A stretch of 64,000 nucleotides of DNA, from positions 62,001 through 126,000 of the forward strand of contig NZ_VLKY01000003.1 of assembly GCF_007830155.1 (NCBI RefSeq). Direction: 5' to 3'. The position numbers and the translations under genes are program-made. The notes under the pieces were generated by a model, which saw nothing but the letters and a program-made list of their open reading frames with translations, was not told where the DNA came from and made no database searches. Shown here one piece after another: positions 38,457-48,690 of this stretch (position 1 is the stretch's first letter; each line of letters begins with the position of its first letter). This DNA is from Pseudomonas duriflava. Lineage in GTDB: Bacteria > Pseudomonadota > Gammaproteobacteria > Pseudomonadales > Pseudomonadaceae.

Positions 38457-41198
38457 ATGAGTCACGCACCTCTTATCCTGGTGGACGGTTCCTCTTATCT
38501 GTATCGGGCTTTCCACGCACTGCCGCCCCTGATGACGTCGACCGGAAAACCAACCGGTGCGGTCAAAGGCGTATTGAACATGCTGCTGTCCTTGCGCCGG
38601 CAGTACCCGGACAGTCCTTTTGCCGTAGTCTTCGACGCCAAGGGCCCGACCTTTCGCGACGAGCTCTTCGCCGAGTACAAGGCCCATCGTCCCGCCATGC
38701 CGGATGACCTGCGCAGCCAGGTCGAGCCGCTGCATGCTTGTATTCGGGCCTTGGGTTTGCCGCTGCTTAATGTCGAAGGCGTGGAAGCAGACGACGTGAT
38801 CGGTACCCTGGCGCGCAGTTGCGCGGCGGCCAAGCGCCCTGTGGTGATTTCCACCGGGGACAAGGACATGGCCCAGCTGGTCTGCGAACACGTCACGCTG
38901 GTCAACACCATGAGCGGCAGCGTGCTGGACATCGAAGGCGTGAGGGAAAAGTTCGGCGTCGGCCCCGAGCTGATCATCGACTTCCTGGCCCTTATGGGCG
39001 ACAAGATCGACAACATTCCCGGCGTACCCGGCATTGGCGAGAAAACCGCTTGCGGCCTGCTTAACGGCATTGGCGGCGGGCTCGACGTGCTCTACGCCAA
39101 TCTCGACAAGGTAGCCACGCTGCCCATCCGCGGCGCTAAATCGCTGGTAACCAAGCTGGAGCAGCACCGCGATCAGGCATACATGTCCTACCAGCTTGCC
39201 ACCATCAAGACCGATGTAAAGCTGGACGTGACCTTTGAGGAACTGCTGCCTGAAGAGCCGCACCGCGAAGCGCTCATCGCCTTGTACAAGGAAATGGAGT
39301 TCAAGTCCTGGCTAGATGACTTGTTACGCGAGGCCAAGGACAGCGGTGAACCATTGCCGCTGGGCGAAAGCGAACACGCTACCTTGGAAGTTAATTATCA
39401 GACAGTCCTGGAGCAGGCCGACTTCGAGGCCTGGCTGGAAAAGCTCAAGGCGGCGGACCTGTTCGCCCTGGATACCGAAACCAACAGTCTTGATGCCCAT
39501 CAGGCGGATCTGGTCGGTATATCTTTTGCCGTGACGGCGGGTGAGGCGGCCTATGTACCGGTTGCGCACAGCTATATGGGCGTGCCCAGCCAGCTTGACC
39601 GCGATGCTGTTCTGGGCGCGCTCAAGCCGCTGCTTGAGGATGAAAACACGCTTAAGGTCATGCAGCACGGCAAGTACGACATGAACGTCTTTGCTCGCTA
39701 CGGGATTACCCTGCGGGGAGTCGCCTTTGACACCATGCTCGAATCCTATGTGCTTGATGCCACCGCGACGCGCCATGACATGGATAGTCTGTCGCTCAAA
39801 TACCTTGGCCACAGCACCATCCGCTTCGAGGACATCGCTGGCAAAGGCGCCAAGCAGCTAACCTTTGACCAGATCGCCTTGGAACAGGCCGGCCCGTATG
39901 CGGCTGAAGATGCCGACGTGACCCTGCGCCTGCATCAAACCTTATGGCCTAAGCTTGAAGCCACGCCAGCGCTAGCCAGCGTGCTCAAGGAGATTGAGAT
40001 GCCCCTGGTGCCTGCTCTGGCAAGAATCGAGCAGAACGGGGCCTTCGTCGATCGCGAGTTGCTTGGTGTGCAGAGCCGCGAGTTGGGCGAGAAAATGATC
40101 GCGTTGGAAAAAGAGGCCTATGAGTTGGCTGGCCAGGAATTCAACCTGGGCTCGCCCAAGCAACTTGGCGAAATCCTATTCGTCAAGCTAGGCTTGCCGG
40201 TCGTATCCAAGACCGCCTCCGGCCAGCCTTCCACGGCCGAAGCGGTCTTACAGGAACTGGCTGACCAGGACTATCCGCTGCCCAAGGTCATCATGCAGCA
40301 CCGCTCGATGAGCAAGCTCAAGAGCACCTATACCGACAAGCTGCCGCAACAGATCAACCCGTACACCGGACGCATCCATACCTCCTATCATCAGGCGGTG
40401 ACTGCAACCGGGCGGTTGTCCTCATCGGACCCAAACCTGCAAAACATCCCGATCCGTACCGCCGAAGGTCGTCGTATCCGTCAGGCGTTTATTGCACCCA
40501 AAGGCTACAAGCTAGTGGCGGCGGACTACTCACAGATTGAGTTACGCATCATGGCGCATCTGGCCCAGGACGAAGGGCTCCTGTACGCGTTCCAGAACGA
40601 TCTGGACGTGCATCGGGCCACAGCTGCCGAAGTGATGGGGGTGCGTTTGGATGAGGTGACGAATGAACAGCGTCGTCGCGCCAAGGCGATCAACTTTGGT
40701 TTGATCTACGGCATGAGTGCCTTTGGTCTCGCCAAGCAGATTGGCGTTGGTCGCAACGAAGCGCAGGCTTACATCGACCGCTACTTCCAGCGTTATCCCG
40801 GTGTGCTGGCCTATATGGAGCGCACCCGCGCCCAGGTAGTAGAGCAGGGCTATGTAGAGACCCTGTTTGGTCGTCGTCTGTACCTGCCGGATATAGGCTC
40901 GAAGAATCAAGGTATTCGCCGTGGTGCCGAGCGGGCTGCCATCAATGCGCCAATGCAGGGAACCGCAGCAGACATCATGAAGCGCGCTATGGTTCGGGTG
41001 GACGATTGGCTTCAAAAAACCGGGGTGGATGCCCGTGTCATTCTTCAGGTGCACGATGAATTGGTGCTGGAAGTGCATGAGGATGTGGTCGAGACGGTTC
41101 GTGAACAGCTGTGTCCGCTTATGAGTGGTGCTGCTGAGCTGGACGTACCGTTACTGGTCGAAGCAGGTGTGGGATGTAACTGGGACGAGGCGCACTAG
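38457..41198 (+). CDS. polA: DNA polymerase I
   Basis: 913-residue repair and Okazaki-fragment polymerase with all three domains: 5'-3' exonuclease (about 1-290, [16 protein letters not shown]), 3'-5' proofreading exonuclease with intact catalytic residues ([10 protein letters not shown], about 340), and family A polymerase (about 520-913, [43 protein letters not shown]). The ATG at 38457 gives the Pseudomonas length. A small RNA gene follows it, as in P. aeruginosa. Confidence 0.97.
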   Translation: MSHAPLILVDGSSYLYRAFHALPPLMTSTGKPTGAVKGVLNMLLSLRRQYPDSPFAVVFDAKGPTFRDELFAEYKAHRPAMPDDLRSQVEPLHACIRALGLPLLNVEGVEADDVIGTLARSCAAAKRPVVISTGDKDMAQLVCEHVTLVNTMSGSVLDIEGVREKFGVGPELIIDFLALMGDKIDNIPGVPGIGEKTACGLLNGIGGGLDVLYANLDKVATLPIRGAKSLVTKLEQHRDQAYMSYQLATIKTDVKLDVTFEELLPEEPHREALIALYKEMEFKSWLDDLLREAKDSGEPLPLGESEHATLEVNYQTVLEQADFEAWLEKLKAADLFALDTETNSLDAHQADLVGISFAVTAGEAAYVPVAHSYMGVPSQLDRDAVLGALKPLLEDENTLKVMQHGKYDMNVFARYGITLRGVAFDTMLESYVLDATATRHDMDSLSLKYLGHSTIRFEDIAGKGAKQLTFDQIALEQAGPYAAEDADVTLRLHQTLWPKLEATPALASVLKEIEMPLVPALARIEQNGAFVDRELLGVQSRELGEKMIALEKEAYELAGQEFNLGSPKQLGEILFVKLGLPVVSKTASGQPSTAEAVLQELADQDYPLPKVIMQHRSMSKLKSTYTDKLPQQINPYTGRIHTSYHQAVTATGRLSSSDPNLQNIPIRTAEGRRIRQAFIAPKGYKLVAADYSQIELRIMAHLAQDEGLLYAFQNDLDVHRATAAEVMGVRLDEVTNEQRRRAKAINFGLIYGMSAFGLAKQIGVGRNEAQAYIDRYFQRYPGVLAYMERTRAQVVEQGYVETLFGRRLYLPDIGSKNQGIRRGAERAAINAPMQGTAADIMKRAMVRVDDWLQKTGVDARVILQVHDELVLEVHEDVVETVREQLCPLMSGAAELDVPLLVEAGVGCNWDEAH

Positions 41199-41279
41199 AG
41201 ACGGTGAGAAATCGTGCGGCCTAAAAAAGCAGAAAGGAAAAAGTTAACTTGTTCTCATGACATTTTTACGATAAACGGT

Positions 41280-41306
41280 GAACTTCTGAGCCTTCACTTA
41301 GTCATA
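41280..41306 (+). promoter_or_regulatory. AlgU (sigma-22) type promoter for the ErsA RNA
   Basis: GAACTT (41280-41285), 16 bases, then TCATA (41302-41306), close to the AlgU consensus GAACTT-N16/17-TCTGA. It is spaced so that transcription would start near 41310, one RNA length before the strong terminator. Confidence 0.65.
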
Positions 41307-41309
41307 CGC

Positions 41310-41442
41310 ACTGAATGGCTTGAAGAAGCCTTTCGATGCTCCTTTGCTGTTTAGTGTTGGCAGATTAACGGACCCCGCCCTAGCGGTCCGAAACTTAGAC
41401 CCTGATCTTTCCCCTCCCCAATAGAAGATCAGGGTTTTTTTT
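41310..41442 (+). ncRNA. ersA: ErsA regulatory small RNA
   Basis: Predicted 130-base Hfq-type RNA in the polA-engB interval, the position of ErsA in P. aeruginosa and of Spot 42 in enterobacteria. It carries C/U-rich accessible stretches (GCTCCTTTGCTG near 41338; TTTCCCCTCCCC in the terminator loop), an internal hairpin GGACC-CGGTCC-type (about 41370-41388), and ends in a strong intrinsic terminator. ErsA links envelope stress to exopolysaccharide and membrane targets such as algC and oprD. Identity rests on synteny, length, promoter and structure, not on alignment. Confidence 0.75.
41400..41442 (+). terminator. Strong intrinsic terminator
   Basis: Perfect 10-bp stem CCCTGATCTT / AAGATCAGGG with a 15-base loop, followed by eight T. 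The best terminator in the window; it ends the ErsA RNA and any polA read-through. Confidence 0.92.
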
Positions 41443-41533
41443 GGCCTGGAGAAAAGTCAGGGAATGAGCAGTAATACAAGCGATGCACGGCGCATGATCC
41501 CGTTAGGATACAGTGCACCGCAATCATCTGAGC

Positions 41534-42181
41534 TTATTCCTCTATGCTGGCGCTCGCTTCGTCTTCAAGCAGGCCCAGCCAATCGGCCAGTACTTTATGG
41601 GCCTCTTCGATGCCCTGACGCTTCGGTGCAGAAAAGAGCTGAATACTTGCGTTATCGCCCCAGCCCTTCTTGATGTCGCGCTGCACTTTGAGCAAGGCAT
41701 TCTTCGCTGCGCCAAAGGGAAGCTTGTCGGCCTTGGTAAGTAAAACATGGATCGGCAGCTGGCTGGCCTGGGCCCAATCAAGCATCAGTACATCGAACTC
41801 GGTCAACGGATGGCGGATGTCCATCATCAGGACAACACCTACTAGGCTCTGGCGGCTGCTCAGGTAGGCCTCCAGGTGTTGTTGCCAGTGCTGCTTGAGT
41901 GGAATCGGGACCTTGGCGTAGCCGTAGCCGGGTAAGTCGACCAGGCGGCGCTCTTCGTCCAGCTTGAAGAAGTTGAGCATCTGGGTACGGCCGGGCGTCT
42001 TGGACGTTCGTGCCAGGCTGGCATGGGTCAGGGTATTAAGGGCACTGGATTTGCCAGCATTGGAACGGCCGGCAAAGGCAATTTCATAACCTTCATCGGG
42101 CGGACACTGGTCTACTCGAGTAGCGCTGATTTGGTAAGTCGCCTGCTGACACAGGCCGATAATGGGGTTCTTGAATGTCAT
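41534..42181 (-). CDS. engB: Ribosome biogenesis GTPase (YihA/EngB)
   Basis: 215-residue GTPase needed for large ribosomal subunit assembly. G1 [14 protein letters not shown]3 DLPGYGYAK and G4 LTKADKL are intact. Converges on the polA/ersA side and diverges from the cytochrome c4 gene, with 143 bases for both promoters. The C-terminal acidic tail ([11 protein letters not shown]) is usual for pseudomonads. Confidence 0.95.
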   Translation of the reverse strand: MTFKNPIIGLCQQATYQISATRVDQCPPDEGYEIAFAGRSNAGKSSALNTLTHASLARTSKTPGRTQMLNFFKLDEERRLVDLPGYGYAKVPIPLKQHWQQHLEAYLSSRQSLVGVVLMMDIRHPLTEFDVLMLDWAQASQLPIHVLLTKADKLPFGAAKNALLKVQRDIKKGWGDNASIQLFSAPKRQGIEEAHKVLADWLGLLEDEASASIEE

Positions 42182-42324
42182 ATCTGGTTCCGTTGGCGGT
42201 TATTCGCAGCGGCTTTTGCTTCCGTCCGACGGAGCTGCCTCTATAGAATGCCGCAGATTCTGCCTATGTATCGTGCCCGGGGTCGAGACTTGTCTTCTCC
42301 CGCCTCGCGCACAGGGACCGATGG

Positions 42325-42930
42325 ATGAACATACTGATCGCAAGCCTGCTGCTTTTCGCAGCCCTGACGGGTATGGCCCAGGCGGCCGGAAGCATCGAGG
42401 CTGGACAGGGAAAATCCGTGGTATGTGGGGCCTGTCATGGTGTCGATGGTAACAGCGTCCTGCCTAACTTCCCCAAAATTGCTGGCCAAGGCGAGCGCTA
42501 TCTGGTTGAACAGCTCAGGGCTATCAAGCGTGGCGACCGTGTTGTGCCAAAGATGATGGCATTCATGCCGGCCTTGAGCGATCAAGATATACAAGACCTG
42601 GCCGCCTATTATGCTGCACAGAAGCATAGCATTGGTGCGGCCGATCCGGCGCTCGTTGCGGCGGGGGAGTTGCTATACCGGGGCGGACAGCCGGAGCAGG
42701 GCGTACCAGCCTGTACGGGGTGTCATTCACCCGAAGGTGTTGGCAATGCCCAGGCAGGTTTCCCCTTGTTATCCGGTCAGCATGCCGCCTATACCGCCAA
42801 ACAGCTCAGGGCATATCGGCAGGGGCGACGCACCACTGATGGCGAAGCCATGATCATGCGTAGCATCGCCCGTCGGCTGTCCGACACGGATATTGCTGCA
42901 TTGGCCACTTATATCGAAGGGTTACACTAA
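42325..42930 (+). CDS. cc4: Dihaem cytochrome c4
   Basis: 201-residue periplasmic electron carrier: signal peptide (cleavage near AQA-AG, residue 21) and two cytochrome c domains with haem motifs CGACH (Cys34-His38) and CTGCH (Cys130-His134). Each domain has a later methionine ligand (PKMMAFMPALS; AMIMRSIARRL). It delivers electrons to terminal oxidases. Followed 154 bases later by dsbA, as in P. aeruginosa. Confidence 0.93.
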   Translation: MNILIASLLLFAALTGMAQAAGSIEAGQGKSVVCGACHGVDGNSVLPNFPKIAGQGERYLVEQLRAIKRGDRVVPKMMAFMPALSDQDIQDLAAYYAAQKHSIGAADPALVAAGELLYRGGQPEQGVPACTGCHSPEGVGNAQAGFPLLSGQHAAYTAKQLRAYRQGRRTTDGEAMIMRSIARRLSDTDIAALATYIEGLH

Positions 42931-43084
42931 GCGAAGTTGAACCAAGCCTGAATGTATCTTTAAAAAAGTGCCGGTTCGGCTAACCTTTCACCCTGGTGTG
43001 ACCGTTACAATATTAGGGCCGTTGCCTGCTTCGTGCGAAGCGCGGCCTGCTTGCTGCAGACCCCTTCAGTCTAGGAGTACATTG

Positions 43085-43714
43085 ATGCGTAACCTGATCT
43101 TTACCGCTGTTCTGGCCTTCACCGGTCTGTTCGGCGCGCTTGCCCATGCCCAGGAGTATCAGGCTGGCAAGGAATATGTCGAACTGAAAAGCCCGGTTCC
43201 TGTGTCACAGCCTGGCAAGATCGAAGTCGTCGAATTGTTCTGGTACGGCTGCCCACACTGCTATGCCTTTGAGCCTACCCTAAACGCCTGGGTTGGCAAG
43301 CTGCCGGAGGATGTGCACTTCAAGCGCGTTCCAGCCATGTTCGGCGGCGTTTGGAACGTTCATGGTCAGTTGTTTGTCACGCTGGAAGCCATGGGCGTTG
43401 AGCAGAAGGTGCATGACGCGGTGTTTAACGCCATTCACAAGGAACACCAAAAACTCGCTACGCCGGATGAAATGGCAGACTTTCTGGCCGAGCACGGCGT
43501 AGACCGCGAGAAATTCCTGAGCACCTATGACTCTTTTGCGGTGAAGGGGCAGGTTGAGAAAGACAAGAAGCTGGCCATGGCTTATCAGATCACGGGTGTT
43601 CCGACCATGGTCGTGAACGGCAAATACCGGTTTGATCTGGGAAGCGCCGGTGGTCCGGATGAAGCCCTGAAAGTGGCTGACTATCTGATCCAGAAAGAGC
43701 GCGCCGCTCAGTAA
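43085..43714 (+). CDS. dsbA: Periplasmic thiol:disulfide oxidase
   Basis: 209-residue DsbA that introduces disulfides into exported proteins. Signal peptide (cleavage near AHA-QE, residue 22), thioredoxin fold with helical insert, active site Cys56-Pro-His-Cys59 (WYGCPHCYAFEP) and cis-proline region GVPTMVVNGKY. The ATG at 43085 has AGGAG nine bases upstream; the frame open from 42968 is not used. Confidence 0.96.
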   Translation: MRNLIFTAVLAFTGLFGALAHAQEYQAGKEYVELKSPVPVSQPGKIEVVELFWYGCPHCYAFEPTLNAWVGKLPEDVHFKRVPAMFGGVWNVHGQLFVTLEAMGVEQKVHDAVFNAIHKEHQKLATPDEMADFLAEHGVDREKFLSTYDSFAVKGQVEKDKKLAMAYQITGVPTMVVNGKYRFDLGSAGGPDEALKVADYLIQKERAAQ

Positions 43715-43720
43715 CTCCAG

Positions 43721-43769
43721 GCCCGCTGTCCAGCGGGCTACCCGGCCGGGCCACGTATTAATCGTGGCC
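43721..43769 (+). terminator. Two tandem hairpins after dsbA
   Basis: GCCCGCT-GTCC-AGCGGGC (43721-43738) and GGCCACG-TATTAAT-CGTGGCC (43749-43769), starting seven bases past the dsbA stop. Neither is followed by a long T run, so they may be a terminator or an mRNA-stabilising element. Confidence 0.55.
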
Positions 43770-43945
43770 TGCCGTCCCCTCTCTCCCTATCTTCTCCTTC
43801 AAGAGCGTTACGGCGTCTTCTGCTAAAGCTCCGATCTTTTCGGCCGTTATAACCGGCATGATCCTTTTCGATGCGACGTGTTCCGCACAGACACCGGCTA
43901 AAACAGGTATAGCGGTCTTATGAAGTACACCTCTCGAGGCTTGTC

Positions 43946-46018
43946 ATGAGTCAGGACGATCTCGAACGCTGGAAAAACAAGTACTTGGAAATCGTCGAGC
44001 GCCAGGAACAGGTCGAATCACGCTGGGAGGCGCGGCTCGATCTGGTGCGCCGTGGGTTGACCCGTACCAGTATCGCGGCCGAAGGCAACGATAAAAAGGT
44101 AGACGCTTGTCTAAACGACCTGCGCACTATCCTGCGCCAGAAGGATATGGATGAAGACCTGGCTCGGCTGATTCCGCGCCTGGAAAAAACGGTACTTGAG
44201 TCGGAACAGCGACGTAGCGAGCGAGCCGAGCGGGGCGCTCAGGCTTTTGCCGAACTGGCCCAGCTGCTGCTGGAGTTGCCGATTCCACGCGATATTCGCA
44301 AGCCCATTAAACGGTTTGCCAAGAAAGCCGCCGAATCGGCTGAGCAGCCAGGTGACTTTCCCTCGTTGCTGGTTGAGTTAAGCCGTTTGCAACGTGATGC
44401 CTTGAATGCAGTTCAGAGCGCCAAGCCACAACGTCCAGGGCTACTAGAGCGGTTATTGGGCAAGGGCGGTACGGAAGTGCCTTCGGTTCAGCAAGACACT
44501 AAGCAACCGGTTTCCGATTTCGACGATGACGCGGATGAAGACGACAAGCCGGTGGGTAACGCTCCTGCGGCGGTAGTGACCCTGGCTCCTGACGAACAGC
44601 AAACGGTAGATGAATCCGTACCGGCGGCTGAAGCGCTTTCTCCTACTGTAGAGAAAGTGGCGGAGCCTGTTCAAAGCGCTTCAGCCGACATTATTGCCCA
44701 ACCAGACCAAGCGGCCACCGAGACGGCAGTTTCGGGCGAGTCTGTAGGTGAAATAGCTGACGCGCCGGTTACTGCGCTTGAAAGCGAGCACCCAGCAACA
44801 ACGGAGGTTTCAAATACGGATGGCGATACGGCTATCGAGCCTTTGGTACCAGAGGAGCCTGCTCTTTCTGAGCCTGTTGTGCTGGTAGCCGAAACACCCG
44901 CTGTCGTTGATTCCTTGGGCGAGTCGCCAAGCGAGGACGAGGCCTATAGCTTGCCGCCTATGCCGGAGCCGGGTTACAGCACAATCGCGCCGCATATCGA
45001 GGCGACCTTGTTGCATCTGCTCGATGAGCTGGAGCTGCCGGACACTCACAAGCCGCAGGCGGAAGCCTTACGGGAACGCATGTATGGCCGGCTTAACTGG
45101 TATGAGCTGGTGCCATTGCTGGATGATCTGTCCGGTTTGGTTCTGTCGCTCAATGATCAGGGCCATCGGGAGTTCGAGGGTTATTTAAAGCAGCTCAACC
45201 ATCGGTTGGAGGCGTTCCAGGATCATTTGCGCACGGTGAACGATGGCCATGATGCAGCCCGTGACGAAGAGCGAACGTTCAGCGAGAGCTTGTTGGGGCA
45301 GGTGACCGATCTACAAACGCATGTTCAGGCAGCTGCCGAGCTGGATGATCTGAAAGTAACGCTGGAAAGCCGACTCGACGGCATGCTGGCAAGTATGGAA
45401 CGCTTCCAGCAGCAGCGCGCGCAGCGTGAGCAGGACATGGCCCAGCGGTTACAGGTGCTTTCGGAACGCGTTGTCAGCATGGAGGAAGAGGCCAACACTT
45501 ACCGCAGTCATGTGGAAGAGCAACGCAAGAAAGCGCTGACCGACCCGCTGACCGGCTTGCCCAACCGGGCGGCCTGGAGTGAGCGCCTGGATGTGGAGGT
45601 CTCGCGCTGGCAGCGGCACAAGGAACCTCTCTTGCTGGCCGTTCTCGACATCGATCATTTCAAGCGAATCAATGACGACTTTGGTCATCTGGCAGGGGAT
45701 AAGGTACTTAAGATCATTGCCGGCCAACTTGGTCGGCGTATCCGCCCGACTGATTTCCTGGCACGTTACGGGGGCGAAGAGTTCGTACTGCTGATGCCCA
45801 AGCTGCCGGCAGAAGACGGACTGTCTTTGGTCGAGGATCTGCGTCGTACAATCGAAGCCTGCCCGTTCCATTTCAAAGGCGAGCGCGTCACCATAACCTG
45901 CTCGGTCGGCCTGACGGCGTTCCAGATAGGCGAAGGTAGCAAGCAGGCTTTCGAACGTGCGGATCAAGCGCTTTATCGTGCGAAGCGTACAGGCCGGAAC
46001 CGAGTCGAGCTGGCATGA
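43946..46018 (+). CDS. GGDEF diguanylate cyclase with long N-terminal regulatory region (DgcH-like)
   Basis: 690-residue cytosolic cyclase. An N-terminal helical domain (about 1-160) is followed by an acidic, Ala/Val/Pro/Thr-rich disordered linker (about 165-345), a helical segment (about 350-520) and a C-terminal GGDEF domain (about 530-690). The active site is intact (ARYGGEEFVLLMP), with an I-site RPTD five residues before it. Position between dsbA and ampDh2 matches the P. aeruginosa cyclase DgcH (PA5487). No membrane segment is seen. The linker is the fast-evolving part. Confidence 0.9.
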   Translation: MSQDDLERWKNKYLEIVERQEQVESRWEARLDLVRRGLTRTSIAAEGNDKKVDACLNDLRTILRQKDMDEDLARLIPRLEKTVLESEQRRSERAERGAQAFAELAQLLLELPIPRDIRKPIKRFAKKAAESAEQPGDFPSLLVELSRLQRDALNAVQSAKPQRPGLLERLLGKGGTEVPSVQQDTKQPVSDFDDDADEDDKPVGNAPAAVVTLAPDEQQTVDESVPAAEALSPTVEKVAEPVQSASADIIAQPDQAATETAVSGESVGEIADAPVTALESEHPATTEVSNTDGDTAIEPLVPEEPALSEPVVLVAETPAVVDSLGESPSEDEAYSLPPMPEPGYSTIAPHIEATLLHLLDELELPDTHKPQAEALRERMYGRLNWYELVPLLDDLSGLVLSLNDQGHREFEGYLKQLNHRLEAFQDHLRTVNDGHDAARDEERTFSESLLGQVTDLQTHVQAAAELDDLKVTLESRLDGMLASMERFQQQRAQREQDMAQRLQVLSERVVSMEEEANTYRSHVEEQRKKALTDPLTGLPNRAAWSERLDVEVSRWQRHKEPLLLAVLDIDHFKRINDDFGHLAGDKVLKIIAGQLGRRIRPTDFLARYGGEEFVLLMPKLPAEDGLSLVEDLRRTIEACPFHFKGERVTITCSVGLTAFQIGEGSKQAFERADQALYRAKRTGRNRVELA

Positions 46019-46050
46019 GCCAAAGCTGGTAATAAATCTTTCGACTCTGT

Positions 46051-46842
46051 ATGAGGTCCTTTAGCGCAATGCGTCTGCCCCTGCTTTTACTATTTACTGT
46101 TTTGCTCGCCGGTTGTGCCGGCGGGCTCAAAATCAATACCGATTACATCTCCAAGGATCAGGACAACCGTGTGCAGTATCTTGTGCTGCATTACACCTCT
46201 ACGGACTCCAAAGGCTCACTTAAGACGCTTACCCAAGGCGGCGTGAGTGCGCATTACCTGGTCGATGAGGACGGGACCATCTACCGTCTGGTCGATGAGA
46301 GTCGTCGGGCATGGCATGCAGGCGAAAGCGAGTGGCAAGGACGTACTTGGCTGAATTCCAGCTCGATCGGCATAGAGATCGTTAACCCAGGGTACAAGGA
46401 CACCCCGGCAGGTCGGGTCTGGTACCGTTATTCCGACAAACAGATCGATGCTGTAGTGGCTTTGGTCAAAGATATCCAGGCCCGCCAGCATATCCGGCCG
46501 GGCAACATTATCGGCCATAGCGATATTGCCCCGCAGCGCAAGGTTGATCCCGGTCCCTTTTTTCCTTGGAAGCGCCTGGCAGATGCTGGACTGATCTATT
46601 GGCCACAACCGGCCGTTGTAGCGCAGCGCATGGCTTCCTTAGGCAATTACCTGCCACCGGCCGACTGGTTTCAAAGCCAACTTGCCCGTCTAGGTTATAC
46701 AGTTCCGCAAACCGGCATTTTCGACACTGCTACACGTAATGTTATTGCGGCCTTCCAGATGAAGTACCGTCCTGAGCGTTTCGATGGCCAGCCGGATATC
46801 CAGACTGCCGCCTTGATGCTGGCACTTCCGGATAATCGATAA
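46051..46842 (+). CDS. ampDh2: N-acetylmuramyl-L-alanine amidase, lipoprotein (AmpDh2-like)
   Basis: 263-residue zinc amidase that cleaves the peptide stem from murein. Lipoprotein signal (LLFTVLLAGC, Cys near residue 22), amidase_2 domain with zinc ligands in YLVLHYTS, RRAWHAGESEW and GHSDIAPQRKVDPGPFFPW, and a C-terminal peptidoglycan-binding domain (LGYTVPQTGIFDTATRNVIAAFQ). An outer-membrane periplasmic-side location is expected. Start at 46051 or at a second ATG at 46069. Its place before kinB matches P. aeruginosa. Confidence 0.92.
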   Translation: MRSFSAMRLPLLLLFTVLLAGCAGGLKINTDYISKDQDNRVQYLVLHYTSTDSKGSLKTLTQGGVSAHYLVDEDGTIYRLVDESRRAWHAGESEWQGRTWLNSSSIGIEIVNPGYKDTPAGRVWYRYSDKQIDAVVALVKDIQARQHIRPGNIIGHSDIAPQRKVDPGPFFPWKRLADAGLIYWPQPAVVAQRMASLGNYLPPADWFQSQLARLGYTVPQTGIFDTATRNVIAAFQMKYRPERFDGQPDIQTAALMLALPDNR

Positions 46843-46899
46843 TAATGGGAAGAGGTAGAGCGACTGGGTGCGCTCTACCCATCAGGCTCGTCTGATGAA

Positions 46900-48690
46900 T
46901 CAGGTCGGCAGGGTCATGAAAAACTGCGTGCCCTGGCCGGGACGGGAGACTACGCCAATCCGGCCGCCATGCAGCTGGATAATCTCCTTGCATAATGCCA
47001 GGCCTAACCCTGCACCGCCCTTCTTGGTACCAATCTGCACGAAGGGTTCGAATACTCGGCCCTGTTGTGCATAGGCGATTCCCTCGCCGTTGTCTTGCAC
47101 GGCCATAAGCAGTCGATCGTTTTGGCGCATCGCCTGCAAGGCCACCCGGCCCCCTGACGGGGTGTGGCGCAGGGCATTACTGATGAGGTTATCGAGTACC
47201 CGACCCATTTGCGCAGGATCGAGCGTGACCCGCGGCAAGGGGGTATGCAGCAGCTCGACTGCCAGCTCCACGGATTTCTGCCGTGCCTCGTCGGCGTGGC
47301 GAGCGCGGGCCTGTTCGAGCAGTTCACCGATCTCGCTTGGTACTTTCTCCGGCCGTTGCAAGCCGCTCTGATAGCGAGAGAAGTCCAGCAGGTCATTGAT
47401 CAGGCGGACCAGACGATGGGTTTCCTCATCCACGGTCTGCAGCAGATATGCCTCTCGCGAGTCTTCAGGAAACTTAAGGCGTTCTTGTAGCAGGGCGAAA
47501 GCCATGTGCATGCCGGTCACGGGTGTGCGAAGCTCGTGAGAGGCTCGCAGCACAAACTCATTACGGACCCGGTCGAACGCTCGCTGCTCGGTCACATCGC
47601 GCAGAATCATGAGCGCACCCACACTACGGCCGTCGGCGTGGTTGACCGGCGTCAGGCTCCAGGCGAGTAGGCGCGTTTCGCCCGCGATGTCGATTTCCAG
47701 GTCTTCTGGAACGGCGTCTAGCGGCTTGCCGGACAGGACACGCTGTACGGCTTCATCAATATCAGGTCGGAGCAGGGCCTCGCCCAGTAGTTGACCCTGA
47801 CGCTCGTCGTCCCAGCCCAGCTGTCGGTTAGCAACCGGATTGGCATGCTCGATATGGCCCAGGTAATCCATGATGACCAAACCGTAATCGATACTGTCCA
47901 GCACCGCCTGCAAGCGTCGCTGCCCGGCCACCAACGCCTCGACATTGGTTTGGCTGAGCTGGCGCAACGACTCAGCCATAGAGCCGAAGCGGCGGCTGAG
48001 CAAGGCCAGTTCAGTTACTTTGGACGAAGGGAGGCTAATATCGAAATCGCCCTGACTGATCTGATCAGCCGCCCGGGCCAGGGTATCGATAGGCCCGCCG
48101 AAGCGTTTGGCTATGGTATTCGCTGTCGCGAAGCCGATACCTAGAATAGCGATACCGACCAGGGCGAGCAGCACGGCAATCAAGGTCGCACGGTTATGCG
48201 CCTGCTTTTGCAGGCTGTCCATGGTACTGATGAAGTCGGTCTGCAAATCATAGATACGGTTGCGCAGGCTGTTCACGGCTCTCCCAAAATCCGGATCTTC
48301 GCGCAGCTGCGCAAAGCTTCCAGGCGGCTGGTTAAGCTTTTCCGTGAACTGATTGTAGTCTTGCTCGATCTGACGCAGGGCCTCGCGGCCATCCCGGTCA
48401 GGACTCATAGCCTTGAGCTGGTCAAGATATGTATGGAATTCGCCTTCATGATAGGAAAGCCGCTCGATGGAGGGGTTTCCGTCGAGCAGCTCGTGCAGCT
48501 GGTTACTCAGCTCTTGGCTCATACCCAGCGAAGCATTGATGAACTCCAGGTTGCGCTTGTTGTGCGCATCCTGGGCCTGGGTAAATTGAAGCACGCTCAC
48601 CAGGCCGATAATGAGGCCTAGCAGAGCCACCGTGATCAGCGCGGAGATGCTTAAAAATAACCGTGTCCGAAGTTTAATCGGCAGCTTCAT
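46900..48690 (-). CDS. kinB: Sensor histidine kinase KinB
   Basis: 596-residue inner-membrane kinase/phosphatase that pairs with AlgB. Two membrane segments (about 12-34 and 168-190) flank a helical periplasmic domain, followed by HAMP, PAS (about 250-355), HisKA with phospho-acceptor His385 in RASHELRTPVTG, and the ATP-binding domain (DNLISNALRHTP, GGAGLGLALCKEI). Length and histidine number match P. aeruginosa KinB. It overlaps the end of algB by four bases (ATGA). KinB restrains AlgB-driven alginate and virulence programmes. Confidence 0.95.
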   Translation of the reverse strand: MKLPIKLRTRLFLSISALITVALLGLIIGLVSVLQFTQAQDAHNKRNLEFINASLGMSQELSNQLHELLDGNPSIERLSYHEGEFHTYLDQLKAMSPDRDGREALRQIEQDYNQFTEKLNQPPGSFAQLREDPDFGRAVNSLRNRIYDLQTDFISTMDSLQKQAHNRATLIAVLLALVGIAILGIGFATANTIAKRFGGPIDTLARAADQISQGDFDISLPSSKVTELALLSRRFGSMAESLRQLSQTNVEALVAGQRRLQAVLDSIDYGLVIMDYLGHIEHANPVANRQLGWDDERQGQLLGEALLRPDIDEAVQRVLSGKPLDAVPEDLEIDIAGETRLLAWSLTPVNHADGRSVGALMILRDVTEQRAFDRVRNEFVLRASHELRTPVTGMHMAFALLQERLKFPEDSREAYLLQTVDEETHRLVRLINDLLDFSRYQSGLQRPEKVPSEIGELLEQARARHADEARQKSVELAVELLHTPLPRVTLDPAQMGRVLDNLISNALRHTPSGGRVALQAMRQNDRLLMAVQDNGEGIAYAQQGRVFEPFVQIGTKKGGAGLGLALCKEIIQLHGGRIGVVSRPGQGTQFFMTLPT

